64,000 bases of DNA from Gordonia jinghuaiqii (GTDB taxonomy: Bacteria; Actinomycetota; Actinomycetes; Mycobacteriales; Mycobacteriaceae). Both the position numbers and the translations under genes were made by a program. Of this stretch, positions 42,485 through 51,714 are shown one piece after another; within the stretch, counting starts at the first letter, position 1; each line of letters opens with the position of its first letter. The stretch spans positions 1,302,001-1,366,000 of the forward strand of contig NZ_CP059491.1 in the NCBI RefSeq assembly GCF_014041935.1, read 5' to 3'. Below the pieces are notes generated by a model. It did no database searches. It was not told the origin of the DNA and saw only the letters and a program-made list of their open reading frames with translations.

Positions 42485-42712
42485 GTGGCAAACAAATCTG
42501 GTGCTGACAGCGCAGCGAAGAAGCAGGCCGGCAAGAAGCATTACGTCGACAACGGCTGGCCGCAGGACGACGACGGCGCGGCCGCCGACCACGCGGTTTC
42601 CGAACTCGCGACCCATATCTCCGGCGCGCTCTCACCCTTCGGTGAGACCGAGTTCCCGCTACCGGTCGACGACCTGCCCTTCGTGCAGGCGAAGACGGTC
42701 GTCAACCGCTGA
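42485..42712 (+). CDS. Small conserved hypothetical protein (Rv0863-like by position)
   Basis: 75 residues from GTG 42485 (ATG 42476 is the alternative). N-terminal Lys-rich stretch ([20 protein letters not shown]), then an acidic and a hydrophobic part ([11 protein letters not shown]). No membrane helix or known motif. A TTGTTC (42451-42456) with AATGCT 17 nt later could be its promoter, giving a nearly leaderless GTG. It occupies the place of Rv0863, just before moaC, 5 bp from that gene. Function unknown. Confidence 0.65.
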   Translation: MANKSGADSAAKKQAGKKHYVDNGWPQDDDGAAADHAVSELATHISGALSPFGETEFPLPVDDLPFVQAKTVVNR

Positions 42713-42717
42713 CACCG

Positions 42718-43269
42718 ATGCCGCCCACCGGGACTGACCAGGGTGGGTCGGGCTTCGGCGAGACCGGAGGAGCCGACGGCTCCCGGTTGACCCACATCGA
42801 CAGCTCCGGGTCGGCGCACATGGTCGACGTAGGCGCCAAGGCGACGACGCGACGTCGAGCCGTCGCAGGCGGCACCTTCCACACCACGGCCGAGGTCATC
42901 GACCTGCTGAGTGAGTCGCGGCTGCCCAAGGGCGATGTGCTGGCCACCGCACGCATCGCCGGGATCATGGCGGCAAAACGCACCGACGAGCTGATACCGC
43001 TGTGTCATCAGCTCGCGTTGTCGTCGGTGGAGCTCGACTTCACCATCGGTGCCGATTCCATCGACGTCACCGCGACCGTCGCCACCTCCGGTCAGACGGG
43101 CGTCGAGATGGAAGCACTGACCGCGGTCGCCGTCGCCGGGCTGACCCTGCACGACATGGTCAAGGCCGTGGACCGGCGCGCACACATGGACGGCATCCGG
43201 CTGCTGGAGAAGACGGGCGGCAAATCAGGGGACTGGCACCGCGACCGGCCGGACAACTCCGATGGCTGA
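42718..43269 (+). CDS. moaC: Cyclic pyranopterin monophosphate synthase
   Basis: 183 residues. MoaC features: [54 protein letters not shown], and [21 protein letters not shown]. It completes the first stage of molybdenum-cofactor synthesis with MoaA. About 22 residues precede the conserved start. No ribosome site is visible, so translation may be coupled to the small gene 5 bp upstream. It overlaps mog by 8 bp. Confidence 0.95.
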   Translation: MPPTGTDQGGSGFGETGGADGSRLTHIDSSGSAHMVDVGAKATTRRRAVAGGTFHTTAEVIDLLSESRLPKGDVLATARIAGIMAAKRTDELIPLCHQLALSSVELDFTIGADSIDVTATVATSGQTGVEMEALTAVAVAGLTLHDMVKAVDRRAHMDGIRLLEKTGGKSGDWHRDRPDNSDG

Positions 43270-43780
43270 CCCCGCGCGACCCCCCGAGACCGCAACCGCG
43301 CACACCCGCTCGCGCGTTGCCCGCATCGTCGTCGCGTCGAACCGGGCCAGCAGCGGCGTCTACGTCGACCGCACCGGACCCATCATCGACGCCTGGCTCG
43401 TCGAGCATGGTTTCGAGGTGGACGAATGCGACGTGGTGGCCGACGGGCCGCCGGTCGGCGACGCCCTCCGCGCCGCGATCTACGTCGGCGTCGACCTCGT
43501 GATCACCACCGGCGGAACAGGTTTGACACCCACCGACCGCACCCCCGAACAGACGCGCCCGCTACTCGACACCGAGATCCCGGGCCTGGCCGACGCCATC
43601 CGCGCAGCGGGCCTGCCGAACGTGCCGACCGCGGTGCTCTCGCGCGGGATCGCCGGGGTGGCCGGGTCGACGCTCGTGGTGAACCTGCCCGGATCGACCG
43701 GCGGGGTGCGCGACGGCCTGGGTGTACTCGGCGGCGTCGTGCACCACGCACTCGACCAGATCCGTGGAGGAGACCACTGA
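43262..43780 (+). CDS. mog: Molybdopterin adenylyltransferase (MogA/MoaB family)
   Basis: 172 residues. The family signature is [18 protein letters not shown], with VSRGIAG-type and [13 protein letters not shown] loops ([20 protein letters not shown] in pieces). It adenylates molybdopterin ahead of metal insertion. N-terminal 20 residues are a variable tail. It overlaps moaC by 8 bp and moaE by 1 bp (TGATG), so the three are one operon. Confidence 0.92.
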   Translation: MADPARPPETATAHTRSRVARIVVASNRASSGVYVDRTGPIIDAWLVEHGFEVDECDVVADGPPVGDALRAAIYVGVDLVITTGGTGLTPTDRTPEQTRPLLDTEIPGLADAIRAAGLPNVPTAVLSRGIAGVAGSTLVVNLPGSTGGVRDGLGVLGGVVHHALDQIRGGDH

Positions 43781-44211
43781 TGCCGGTCGTCGTGCACACC
43801 GCGATGTCAGAGGAGCCGATCGGACTTTCGGCGCACGAGGCGATGGTCGCCGGCGCCGCCGGTGGCAAGGCCGGCGCGGTGGTCGGCTTCGTCGGCGCGG
43901 TCCGCGATCACGACGGCGGCCGGACGGTCACCGCACTCCACTACTCCGGGCACCCGACGGCGCCGAAGGTCCTCGCCGAGGTCGTCGAGGAGGTGTCGGC
44001 CGTCGATGGCGTGCGCGCTGTCGCGGTCTCGCATCGGATCGGTGACCTCGAGATCGGCGACGTGGCATTCGTCGTCGCGGTTGCCGCCGACCATCGTCGG
44101 GCGGCGTTCGAGACCTGCTCCCGCCTCGTCGACGAGGTGAAGGCACGACTGCCCGTCTGGAAGCACCAGTTCTTCGACGACGGCACCGACGAGTGGGTCA
44201 ACTCGGCCTGA
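43780..44211 (+). CDS. moaE: Molybdopterin synthase catalytic subunit
   Basis: 143 residues. MoaE features: [49 protein letters not shown], and the C-terminal catalytic Lys region [13 protein letters not shown]. It carries out sulfur transfer from MoaD (gene at 45446) to precursor Z. ATG 43780 shares a base with the mog stop. The stop codon lies inside the first of four 17-bp repeat units, then a terminator hairpin. Confidence 0.93.
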   Translation: MPVVVHTAMSEEPIGLSAHEAMVAGAAGGKAGAVVGFVGAVRDHDGGRTVTALHYSGHPTAPKVLAEVVEEVSAVDGVRAVAVSHRIGDLEIGDVAFVVAVAADHRRAAFETCSRLVDEVKARLPVWKHQFFDDGTDEWVNSA

Positions 44212-44272
44212 TCAAAGACCCGGCCTGGCTGGAAACTGGGCCTGACTGGAAACTCGGCCTGAATTGGAAAAG
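44205..44272. repeat. Four tandem 17-bp units across the moaE stop codon
   Basis: Units start at 44205, 44222, 44239 and 44256, each beginning GGCCTG; units 2 and 3 are GGCCTGGCTGGAAACTG and GGCCTGACTGGAAACTC. Unit 1 contains the moaE TGA (44209-44211), and unit 4 runs into the terminator stem. Confidence 0.8.
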
Positions 44273-44307
44273 GACCCCGCACGGATCGCTCATCGTGCGG
44301 GGTCCTT
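44270..44307. terminator. Bidirectional terminator between moaE and rpfA
   Basis: Perfect 14-bp stem AAGGACCCCGCACG (44270-44283) with CGTGCGGGGTCCTT (44294-44307) and a 10-nt loop. A-rich on one flank, T at the other. It lies between two convergent genes. Confidence 0.88.
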
Positions 44308-44363
44308 CGACTGGGGCCCTCTGCCGTGCCGCTCACGGATGGACGATCCGTGAGGGCAGGAGA

Positions 44364-45219
<856 letters not shown>

Positions 45220-45222
45220 ACG

Positions 45223-45230
45223 TTATGTCT
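45223..45230 (-). promoter_or_regulatory. Possible rpfA -10 box just before the riboswitch
   Basis: On the minus strand GACATAACGT contains TAACGT (TANNNT) immediately upstream of the first hairpin of the leader. A start about 7 nt downstream would begin the RNA at the hairpin. No clear -35. Confidence 0.4.
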
Positions 45231-45415
45231 TGGTTGTTGTGCTGTGACCTCCCGAAGGTGGTCGACTCGAACAGTACGTCGTTCGTTCGGCTGATTCACC
45301 TGCTCGAACGCAACTCATTTTTCGGCCGAAATCGGGTCCCCCGACCCAGTTTGCCCGTCATCGCAGTTCAACGGGTTAGTGGCCGTCCCGTGCCCTTCTC
45401 GTTACCCCCCCGTTA

Positions 45416-45431
45416 TGTGATAAAGGTCACA
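45416..45431. promoter_or_regulatory. CRP/GlxR-type cAMP receptor protein site
   Basis: TGTGATAAAGGTCACA is a perfect TGTGA-N6-TCACA palindrome between moaD and rpfA. Only rpfA is transcribed away from it, and rpfA is a known CRP target in M. tuberculosis. The distance to the aptamer (about 200 bp) implies an upstream promoter not resolved here. Confidence 0.75.
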
Positions 45432-45445
45432 CGGTGAGTGTGGTG

Positions 45446-45694
45446 TCAGCCACCGGCAAACGGGGGAAGTACGTCGAGCGTCGTGCACACGCCGAGCGTG
45501 CGACTGCGGTCGGCCAGGGCGACCTCGTCGCGCAGATAGGAACAGCGCTCGAGAACCGTCCCGAGGGAAGGGTTTCCGGCGGCGAGAGTGCGTTCGAGTT
45601 CACCGAGCGTCGTCGACGGGTCGATCTCGACGACACTTTGGTCGGTTCCCGCGGCGGCGCGCGCGGCGGCGAAATAACGGACGGTGAGGTTCAT
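45446..45694 (-). CDS. moaD: Molybdopterin synthase sulfur carrier subunit
   Basis: 82 residues, ubiquitin-like. Starts MNLTVRYFAAARAAAG and ends DVLPPFAGG with the C-terminal Gly-Gly that is thiocarboxylated and hands sulfur to MoaE. It lies 11 bp after moaA on the same strand. Longer in-frame upstream sequence runs through moaA in another frame and is not coding. Size is normal for MoaD. Confidence 0.92.
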   Translation of the reverse strand: MNLTVRYFAAARAAAGTDQSVVEIDPSTTLGELERTLAAGNPSLGTVLERCSYLRDEVALADRSRTLGVCTTLDVLPPFAGG

Positions 45695-45705
45695 CGGGGG
45701 CGAGC

Positions 45706-46797
45706 CTAGCCGCCGATCGCCGACATCGGCCGGGACGGCTGGACGAAGCCCGCGGCGTTCACCTCGTGTCCTGCCGCCTTCTGCCACATGTCGCCGCGCC
45801 AGATGGCGGCGACGGCGGCATCGATCTGGGCCTCTGGCAGCGTGCGCAGGGCGGTGCGCAGATCGGTCTCCGACGTCGCGAACAGGCAGTTGCGCAACGA
45901 ACCGTCCGCGGTGAGCCGGGTGCGGTCGCAATCGCCGCAGAACGGCCGTGTGACCGATGCGATCACCCCGACGCGGGCGGTTCTCCCGCCCGGGGCCTGT
46001 CGGCCCTCGACGAGCCACGTGGCCGCCGGGGCGCTGCCGCGCGGCTTCGGGTCGGGCAGGAGTGTGAACCGTGCACGCAGGGTCGCGAGGATCTCGTCGG
46101 CGGTCACCATCTGCGACCGCTGCCATGCGTGGTCGGCGTCGAGCGGCATCTGTTCGATGATCCGCAGTTCGTAACCGTGGTCGAGGCAGTAGGAGAGCAG
46201 GTCGGGCAGGCCGTCGAGGTCCGCGTGGTCGGGGACGACGGCGTTGACCTTCACCGGGGCGAGTCCGGCGTCGCGGGCCGCGGCCAGGCCGTCGAGCACG
46301 TCGCCGAGCCGGTCACGCCTGGTGACCTCCGCGAACCGGGCGCGGTCGACGGTGTCCAGGGAGACGTTGATGCGGTCGAGGCCGGCCTCCACCAGGCCGC
46401 CGATGCGTCTGGTCAGCCCGAGGCCGTTGGTGGTCATCGCGATCTCGGGGTTCTGTGGCAGCGCCGAGACCGCCGAGATGATGTGCTCGAGATCGCGTCG
46501 TAGGAGCGGTTCGCCGCCGGTGAAACGGATGCGTTCGATACCCAGATCGCGTACCGCGATCGTCAGCACCCGGATCATCTCCGCGGTGTCGAGCACCTGA
46601 TCGGCCGGCATCCAGTCCAGCCCCTCGGCCGGCATGCAATAGCTGCAGCGCAGATTGCAGCGGTCGGTGACCGAGACACGCAGATCCTTGGCGACGCGAC
46701 CGAATGTGTCGCGCAGCGGCCCGTCGGACGGCACACCCGATGACGCCCCGGCCTGCGGGGGCCGTGGAGTGGGTAGTCCGAGGCCGACGATGCTCAT
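45706..46797 (-). CDS. moaA: GTP 3',8-cyclase (radical SAM)
   Basis: 363 residues. N-terminal radical-SAM cluster CNLRCSYC (CxxxCxxC), RFTGGEPLLRRD, and the second Fe-S site with FCGDCDRTRLTADG and NCLF. It ends with SAIGG, the C-terminal Gly-Gly that MoaA needs. It makes (8S)-3',8-cyclo-GTP, the substrate of MoaC. Start 46797 gives the MoaA N terminus after a 25-residue Pro/Gly-rich lead. Gap of 13 bp to the flavin reductase upstream. Confidence 0.95.
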   Translation of the reverse strand: MSIVGLGLPTPRPPQAGASSGVPSDGPLRDTFGRVAKDLRVSVTDRCNLRCSYCMPAEGLDWMPADQVLDTAEMIRVLTIAVRDLGIERIRFTGGEPLLRRDLEHIISAVSALPQNPEIAMTTNGLGLTRRIGGLVEAGLDRINVSLDTVDRARFAEVTRRDRLGDVLDGLAAARDAGLAPVKVNAVVPDHADLDGLPDLLSYCLDHGYELRIIEQMPLDADHAWQRSQMVTADEILATLRARFTLLPDPKPRGSAPAATWLVEGRQAPGGRTARVGVIASVTRPFCGDCDRTRLTADGSLRNCLFATSETDLRTALRTLPEAQIDAAVAAIWRGDMWQKAAGHEVNAAGFVQPSRPMSAIGG

Positions 46798-46810
46798 GGT
46801 GGGTTCGCGT

Positions 46811-47380
46811 TCACTTCGTTTCCGGGCTCTTTCGCGCCTCGAGTGCACGGAAGGTGCTGGCGTGGAACACCAGCGGCTCGACGCCGGGATCGGCGCGCAG
46901 GGTCTCGATCTCCAGCAACACGACGGTGTGGTCGCCCGCCTGGATCTCGTTGTGGATGACGCACGACAGATGGGCGGCGGCACCCGGCACGAAGATCGCG
47001 CCCCGCTCGGTGCGCAGTGGCGTGATGCCGTCGAAACGATGCTGCGACGGACCGGCGAGCTGTTTGCACACGTCGGTCTGATCGCCGGCGAACACGCTCA
47101 CACCGATCGCCGGTGCGCTACGGATCTGCGGCCACGTCGTCGAGGTGTTCTGCACGCACACCGAGACCAGAGGCGGGTCGAGGGAGACGGTCGTGAAGGA
47201 GCTCGCCGCCATTCCGATCAGCGTGGCCGAATCCTCCGCGGCGTCCGCCTCGTTGCCGTCGCCGGGTCGGAGGCAGCACACGGCGACGACGCCGGACGGG
47301 AAGCAGCTGTATGCCTCTCGCAGCGCCTTGCCGTCGGAGACGGGGGCGAGATCTGGGGTGGTGTCGATGGTTGCGGTCAC
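46811..47380 (-). CDS. Flavin reductase family (FMN-binding) protein
   Basis: 189 residues from GTG 47380 (AGGTGAGGA upstream). Family features: FPSGVVAVCCL, GMAASSFTTVSLDPPLVSVCV, FAGDQTDVCKQLAG, and HNEIQAGDHTVVLLEIE. It would bind FMN and use NAD(P)H to supply reduced flavin to a monooxygenase or act alone. It is the second gene of a minus-strand operon that continues into moaA and moaD; a tie to molybdenum-cofactor synthesis is not obvious. No monooxygenase partner is adjacent. Confidence 0.85.
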   Translation of the reverse strand: MTATIDTTPDLAPVSDGKALREAYSCFPSGVVAVCCLRPGDGNEADAAEDSATLIGMAASSFTTVSLDPPLVSVCVQNTSTTWPQIRSAPAIGVSVFAGDQTDVCKQLAGPSQHRFDGITPLRTERGAIFVPGAAAHLSCVIHNEIQAGDHTVVLLEIETLRADPGVEPLVFHASTFRALEARKSPETK

Positions 47381-47385
47381 GGTCC

Positions 47386-47595
47386 TCACCTGGCTCGGCG
47401 TCCGGCACGGAGTGCGTACACCAGGCCCAGGACGAATCCCAGCGGTGCGCACATTGTCAGCAGGTAGACCGCGGTCGGTGCGGTGTCGCCGTCGGTGACC
47501 AGCGGCGTCACGAACAACGCCACGATGGAGAGGAGCCCGATCACGAAAATCACCCCGGCGGCCTGCAGCAACCGCGGTGACGACGTCTTCTGCAT
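47386..47595 (-). CDS. Small two-helix membrane protein (Rv0870c-like by position)
   Basis: 69 residues with two membrane segments (LLQAAGVIFVIGLLSIVALF and VYLLTMCAPLGFVLGLVYAL) and a basic C terminus RAGRRAR. ATG 47595 is chosen over 47622 because a TACCGT -10 box lies 6 nt upstream. It is first in the operon with the flavin reductase, moaA and moaD. Function unknown. Confidence 0.72.
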   Translation of the reverse strand: MQKTSSPRLLQAAGVIFVIGLLSIVALFVTPLVTDGDTAPTAVYLLTMCAPLGFVLGLVYALRAGRRAR

Positions 47596-47601
47596 GGCTC
47601 C

Positions 47602-47607
47602 ACGGTA
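47602..47607 (-). promoter_or_regulatory. -10 box of a leaderless promoter for the moaA operon
   Basis: TACCGT on the minus strand, 6 nt before the ATG at 47595, with no ribosome site in between. Confidence 0.6.
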
Positions 47608-47683
47608 GTGCACGAGTCGCAACGGCGACGCCTGGCGAGGTGTGCACAGGGGTAATGGTGTGACCCCGGGGTACCCCGTTGGC

Positions 47684-47743
47684 TACGATGGGGATGCAGG
47701 CGCCTTGCATCCGTCTGGGCCCGCACGGTTCCGACCGTCGGGC
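47684..47743 (+). promoter_or_regulatory. csp promoter and leader hairpin
   Basis: TACGAT (47684-47689) is a good -10 box. It gives a leader of about 130 nt, as is usual for cold-shock mRNAs. In the leader GCCCG-C-ACGGT (47719-47729) pairs with ACCGT-CGGGC (47734-47743) around a TCCG loop, with one bulged C. Confidence 0.55.
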
Positions 47744-47823
47744 TACCGCATGGGTGATGGCGTCTTTTGTTGTGACGGGTCGATTTTCTCAGCAGTACTG
47801 ACGGACAGATGAGGGTGAGCACA

Positions 47824-48237
47824 GTGCCGACCGGCAAGGTGAAGTGGTACGACGCGGAAAAAGGCTTCGGCTTTCTCTCTCAGGAGAGCGGCGAGGACGT
47901 CTACGTCCGTTCGTCGGCCCTGCCCGACGGGGTGGAGGCCCTCAAGCCCGGACAACGGGTGGAATTCGGCATGGCTGCCGGTCGTCGCGGTCCGCAGGCG
48001 CTGAGCGTCAAGGTGCTCGATCCCGCACCGAGTGTCTCCAAGAACGTGCGCGAGGCCGCACGTAAGGACGTCAAACGGCATTCACCCGACGAGCTGCACG
48101 GGATGGTCGCCGACCTCATCACGCTCCTCGAGGCCAAGGTCCAGCCCGATCTGCGTAAGGGCCGTTACCCCGATCGCAAGACCGCGCAACGCATCTCCGA
48201 GGTCGTCCGCGCCGTCGCGCGGGAGCTCGAGAGCTGA
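47824..48237 (+). CDS. cspB: Cold-shock domain protein (CspB/Rv0871 type, extended)
   Basis: 137 residues. N-terminal cold-shock domain with RNP1-like KGFGFLSQ and RNP2-like VYVRSSAL; the C-terminal half is a helical extension ([31 protein letters not shown]), as in M. tuberculosis CspB and unlike the 67-residue CspA. GTG 47824 is preferred because GAGGGTGAG is correctly placed; ATG 47809 would add 5 residues. It binds single-stranded RNA/DNA. The long leader suggests post-transcriptional control. Confidence 0.88.
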   Translation: MPTGKVKWYDAEKGFGFLSQESGEDVYVRSSALPDGVEALKPGQRVEFGMAAGRRGPQALSVKVLDPAPSVSKNVREAARKDVKRHSPDELHGMVADLITLLEAKVQPDLRKGRYPDRKTAQRISEVVRAVARELES

Positions 48238-48291
48238 TCTCCACTCCACTGGTCTCCACTGCACGGCGGCCGCGTCGACGCGCCTGAGGCC

Positions 48292-48822
48292 TCAGCCCAG
48301 GTCGTCGAGGTACTCCTGCGACGCCGTCTGGATGGCGAACTCACCCCGCGGAAGGATTTCGTCGGCGGGCGTGAGGCGGGCCGAGGCGGACAGAATCGTG
48401 ACGCCCAGCAGCACCCGGTCGGGTGTCGACTTCAGCGTGAGCGTGTAGGACTTCCCCGCCTCCTGGGGCTGTTCGTCCTCGATGAGGCCCTTCGGGGTCA
48501 GGTAGACCGCGGCCAGGTTCCAGGGCCCGTCGGCGATCTCACTCGACACGGTGAACATCGCTGTCGTCCCGACCTCCACCGGCACCTCGGCCGTCGCCCG
48601 CGGGCGGGTGATCTCCGGATCGCATTCGGTCAGCATCAGGTCGCACCACCACAGCGCCTCGACGGTGCGCAGTTCCTTGCCGACGGCGACGTGGATGTAG
48701 GGCTGGTCGTCGTGGGTGGCATTGCGGGTCAACAGGAACACCGAGGTCCCCACCACCGCGACGAATGCCACGATCACGGCGGCGATGATCGCCAGCGCCT
48801 TCTTCTCACCACTGCTGATCAC
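48292..48822 (-). CDS. DUF2771 membrane-anchored or secreted protein (Rv0875c-like)
   Basis: 176 residues. One N-terminal hydrophobic helix (ALAIIAAVIVAFVAVVGTSV) after KK, then an extracytoplasmic domain with VEALWWCDLMLTECDPEI (two Cys) and a beta-rich part (YTLTLKSTPDRVLLGVTIL). DUF2771 is confined to actinobacteria and has no known role. GTG 48822 overlaps the stop of the MFS gene upstream by 4 nt, so the two are cotranslated. Confidence 0.8.
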   Translation of the reverse strand: MISSGEKKALAIIAAVIVAFVAVVGTSVFLLTRNATHDDQPYIHVAVGKELRTVEALWWCDLMLTECDPEITRPRATAEVPVEVGTTAMFTVSSEIADGPWNLAAVYLTPKGLIEDEQPQEAGKSYTLTLKSTPDRVLLGVTILSASARLTPADEILPRGEFAIQTASQEYLDDLG

Positions 48823-50801
48823 GGGTGACGTTGTCCTGTCTCGTTGTGGGGCGGGTGCTCACCGGGGTTGTGGCTCCGGCCGTCCCGGTGGGGGAGGGGT
48901 GCCGTCGGTGTCTTCTGAGAACTCGGCATCCGAGCTGTCGACGGGCGGGCGTGGGGCCGTGTGTCGGCGGCACTCGGGGTCGTCCGGCCGTGCCCGGCGG
49001 CGCGGAAGGCGACGGTCGGGGCGGCGTGGTCGGGACGTTTGCCGCCGAGACCCGGGACGAGCGACTTCCCGCGGGTGGTCATCACGGTCTGCAGCAGGCC
49101 GAGGCCCAGCAGCACCGACACGACGGTGAAACCGATCCACAGTGTCGGCGGCAGCAGTACTCCCAGCGAGGCGCCGAACACCCACGACAGCTGCAGCACG
49201 GTCTCCGACCGGCCGAATGCCGAGGCGCGGGACTCGTCGGGCAGATCGTCCTGGATCGAGGAGTCCAGGCACACCTTGCCGATGGCGCTGGTGCCCGAGG
49301 CGATCAGCGCGGCGAACGCGGCCGCGGCGATGTTGCCGAAGATCGCGGCGAGTACCGCGACGACGAAACACGCCGCGGTCGCCCACACGACGATGCCCGG
49401 CGGGTTCTTGAGTTCGAGTCGGGTGCCGACGCCGTTGCCGATCATGTTGCCCACGCCCGCGGCCGCACCGACCGCGCCGAGCAGCAGCAGCTGCGTCCAG
49501 TCCGACGCGTCGCCCTGCTGGGCCTTGGCGTAGAACGCGATGAACAGCGTCAGGAAGCCGGTCAGGATGCGGATGGTGCCGTTGCCCCAGAGCCCGGCGA
49601 CCACCTTGCGGCCCAGCGGCTGACGCATCTTCGCGGCGATCATCTTCGCGCCGTCCCGGGCGCTGGTCGTCTGCTCGTGTTCGGGCACGGACGTCCGGGC
49701 GGCTTCGCCGTGGTAGGTCAGGGTCGTGGGGATCTCGCCCTCGGTGGACTCGACCCACGACGGGATGCGCATGCACAGGTAGGCGCCGGCGGCGGCGACG
49801 ATCGCCAGCCACACCATCGCCCCGGGCAGGTGCAGCGGAAGCAGCTTGCCGAGCACCATCTCCACGCCCGCGGCCAGCGCCCCGCCGACGATCGTCCCGC
49901 CGATCAGGCCGAAGGTGGTCAGGCGGGAGTTCACCCGCGGCAGGTCGATGGTCGGTGGCACCACGCGCGGGGTGACCGCGGACTTGAGCACACCGAACGA
50001 TTTGGACAGCACGAGCAGACCCAGGGCGCACGGATAGAGCACCCACGGGTCGTATTCGAGCTGTTGGGTCGCGTCGTTCCACTGGACGTTGGCCATGATC
50101 AGCAACGCCAGGACGACGCGCAGACCGAAGGTCGCGGCCATCGCGATACGACGGCCCCGCTGTAGGCGATCGAGCATGGGGCCGATCAGCGGCGCGATCA
50201 GTGCGAACGGTGCGATCGTCAGCGCCAGATACAGGGCGACGTTGGTCTTGGATTCACCCGACGCGGCCGCGAAGAACAGGGTGTTGGCGAGCGCGACGGC
50301 CATCGCGGCGTCGGCGGCGAAGTTCGCGATCACCGGCAGGGTGAGCGCGGTGAGTCCGGACCGGTCGGCGCCGTCGGCGGTGGCGGCCTGATGGATCTTG
50401 CCGATGCCCTTGCCGGTCAGCTCGCGGCTCCGCATGGCCGCGACCCGCATGACGGTCAGCTTCTTGGGCGTGCGGGGGCCGTGCTCGGTCGGCATCGCGC
50501 GGGTCTCGGCGTCGTCGGGATGCGGCCGGCCACGATCATCGAGCGGCGGCAGGTGTGGATTGTGGGTGGGCGGTGGCAGGTAGGCGTTGCGACCCGGACC
50601 GGGTCCGGGCGGCGGCCCCCAGCCGGGTGCGGGCCTGCGCCCCGGCATCTGTCGGGTCTCGTCGGCGGGATAGTTCGTCGAGCCGGGATGTTGCGCGGCC
50701 CGGCGCGCGCGAGGATCGGGTTGCGGCTGGTGGGGATGCTGGCCCGCCGGACCCCTGGGGGTCCCGCGCCCATCGTCGTGTCGGGAACTCCGTGGGATCA
50801 C
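48819..50801 (-). CDS. MFS-type transporter with long Pro-rich ends (Rv0876c-like)
   Basis: 660 residues, about 12 membrane segments between 145 and 575 (for example LYLALTIAPFALIAPLIGPM; LLLLGAVGAAAGVGNMIGNG). The N-terminal 110 residues are Pro/Arg-rich and cytoplasmic; the C-terminal 75 are also Pro/His-rich. MLDRLQRGRR fits the MFS loop 2-3 motif. Position between DUF2771 and DUF3027 genes matches Rv0876c. Substrate unknown. GTG 50801 is the start; other in-frame starts within the Pro-rich part are possible. Confidence 0.82.
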   Translation of the reverse strand: MIPRSSRHDDGRGTPRGPAGQHPHQPQPDPRARRAAQHPGSTNYPADETRQMPGRRPAPGWGPPPGPGPGRNAYLPPPTHNPHLPPLDDRGRPHPDDAETRAMPTEHGPRTPKKLTVMRVAAMRSRELTGKGIGKIHQAATADGADRSGLTALTLPVIANFAADAAMAVALANTLFFAAASGESKTNVALYLALTIAPFALIAPLIGPMLDRLQRGRRIAMAATFGLRVVLALLIMANVQWNDATQQLEYDPWVLYPCALGLLVLSKSFGVLKSAVTPRVVPPTIDLPRVNSRLTTFGLIGGTIVGGALAAGVEMVLGKLLPLHLPGAMVWLAIVAAAGAYLCMRIPSWVESTEGEIPTTLTYHGEAARTSVPEHEQTTSARDGAKMIAAKMRQPLGRKVVAGLWGNGTIRILTGFLTLFIAFYAKAQQGDASDWTQLLLLGAVGAAAGVGNMIGNGVGTRLELKNPPGIVVWATAACFVVAVLAAIFGNIAAAAFAALIASGTSAIGKVCLDSSIQDDLPDESRASAFGRSETVLQLSWVFGASLGVLLPPTLWIGFTVVSVLLGLGLLQTVMTTRGKSLVPGLGGKRPDHAAPTVAFRAAGHGRTTPSAADTRPHARPSTARMPSSQKTPTAPLPHRDGRSHNPGEHPPHNETGQRHP

Positions 50802-50887
50802 GCTGACGATTGTTCCTCATCTCGGGCGCATGGCGCTTGAAGCGGGTCGTTGTGTGGGCCACGTCGGCGATGCTGCACACTGGAACG

Positions 50888-51679
50888 GTGACTCAGGTAA
50901 GTGACGGCGGACGGTTGTTGGAGGCCGTGGACATCGCACGTGCCGCGTTGCTCGACGAAGGTCAGCAGCCCGGCGCGCATCGGCGCAGCGTTGTCGAGGG
51001 TGAATGGGCGGTCGCACACTACTTCGATGCCGAGCTCGCGGGCTACCGCGGCTGGCAGTGGTGCGTCGTGCTGGCGGGCGCTCCGGGTACCGACGAGATC
51101 ACCCTCAGCGAGGTGGTGCTGCTTCCCGGTGAGGGCTCGCTGCTCGCGCCGCCGTGGGTGCCGTGGGTCGAACGTGTCGTGTCCGGCGATCTCGCCCCGG
51201 GTGACCTGCTGGCCGCCGAACCCGACGACACCCGACTGGTGCCCAACCAGATCGACACCGGCGACGAGTTCCGCTTCGAGTCCGATTCCCCCGAGCCCGA
51301 CGACATCGGCCAGATCGCCGGTGAGCTCGGCCTCGGACGTAAGCGGCTGCTGAGCCGCGAAGGCCGCGCCGACGCCGCGCAGCGCTGGTACGACGGCGAC
51401 TTCGGACCCACCTCCGAGATGGCGCAGGCGGCCCCGTACTCCTGCTGCACATGCGGCTTCTATGTGCCGCTCGCCGGCGCCTTGCGAGCCGGGTTCGGTG
51501 CGTGTGCCAACGAGTACGCCGCCGACGGGCGGGTGGTCTCGGCCGAGTACGGCTGCGGTGCACACTCCGATGTGCAGCCCCCCAAGGGCGACGGATCGCC
51601 GGCCTACGACGCCTACGACGACGGTGCCGTCGAGGTCGTGTCGATCACTGCGCGGGACGCCGAACCGGCACGCTCCTGA
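50888..51679 (+). CDS. DUF3027 family protein (Rv0877-like)
   Basis: 263 residues from GTG 50888 (alternatives ATG 50870 and 50810). The C-terminal signature RWYDGDFGPTSEMAQAAPYS is followed by CCTCGFYVPLAGALRAGFG and CANEYAADG, with YGCGAHSD after it: four Cys and a His that look like a metal site. Actinobacteria-specific and uncharacterised. It diverges from the MFS gene. CACACT 6 nt before the GTG may serve as a weak -10 box. Confidence 0.82.
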   Translation: MTQVSDGGRLLEAVDIARAALLDEGQQPGAHRRSVVEGEWAVAHYFDAELAGYRGWQWCVVLAGAPGTDEITLSEVVLLPGEGSLLAPPWVPWVERVVSGDLAPGDLLAAEPDDTRLVPNQIDTGDEFRFESDSPEPDDIGQIAGELGLGRKRLLSREGRADAAQRWYDGDFGPTSEMAQAAPYSCCTCGFYVPLAGALRAGFGACANEYAADGRVVSAEYGCGAHSDVQPPKGDGSPAYDAYDDGAVEVVSITARDAEPARS

Positions 51680-51714
51680 ACATTGCCGCACCCGGACGTC
51701 GAGACATCCCTGAC

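Noticed and set aside
49153..49162. Further AGTACT copies as TetR operators (for example near 22472, 47794, 49156)
   Set aside because: They lack the flanking TCG...AG bases and lie in coding DNA or next to unrelated genes; a 6-bp palindrome is expected by chance.
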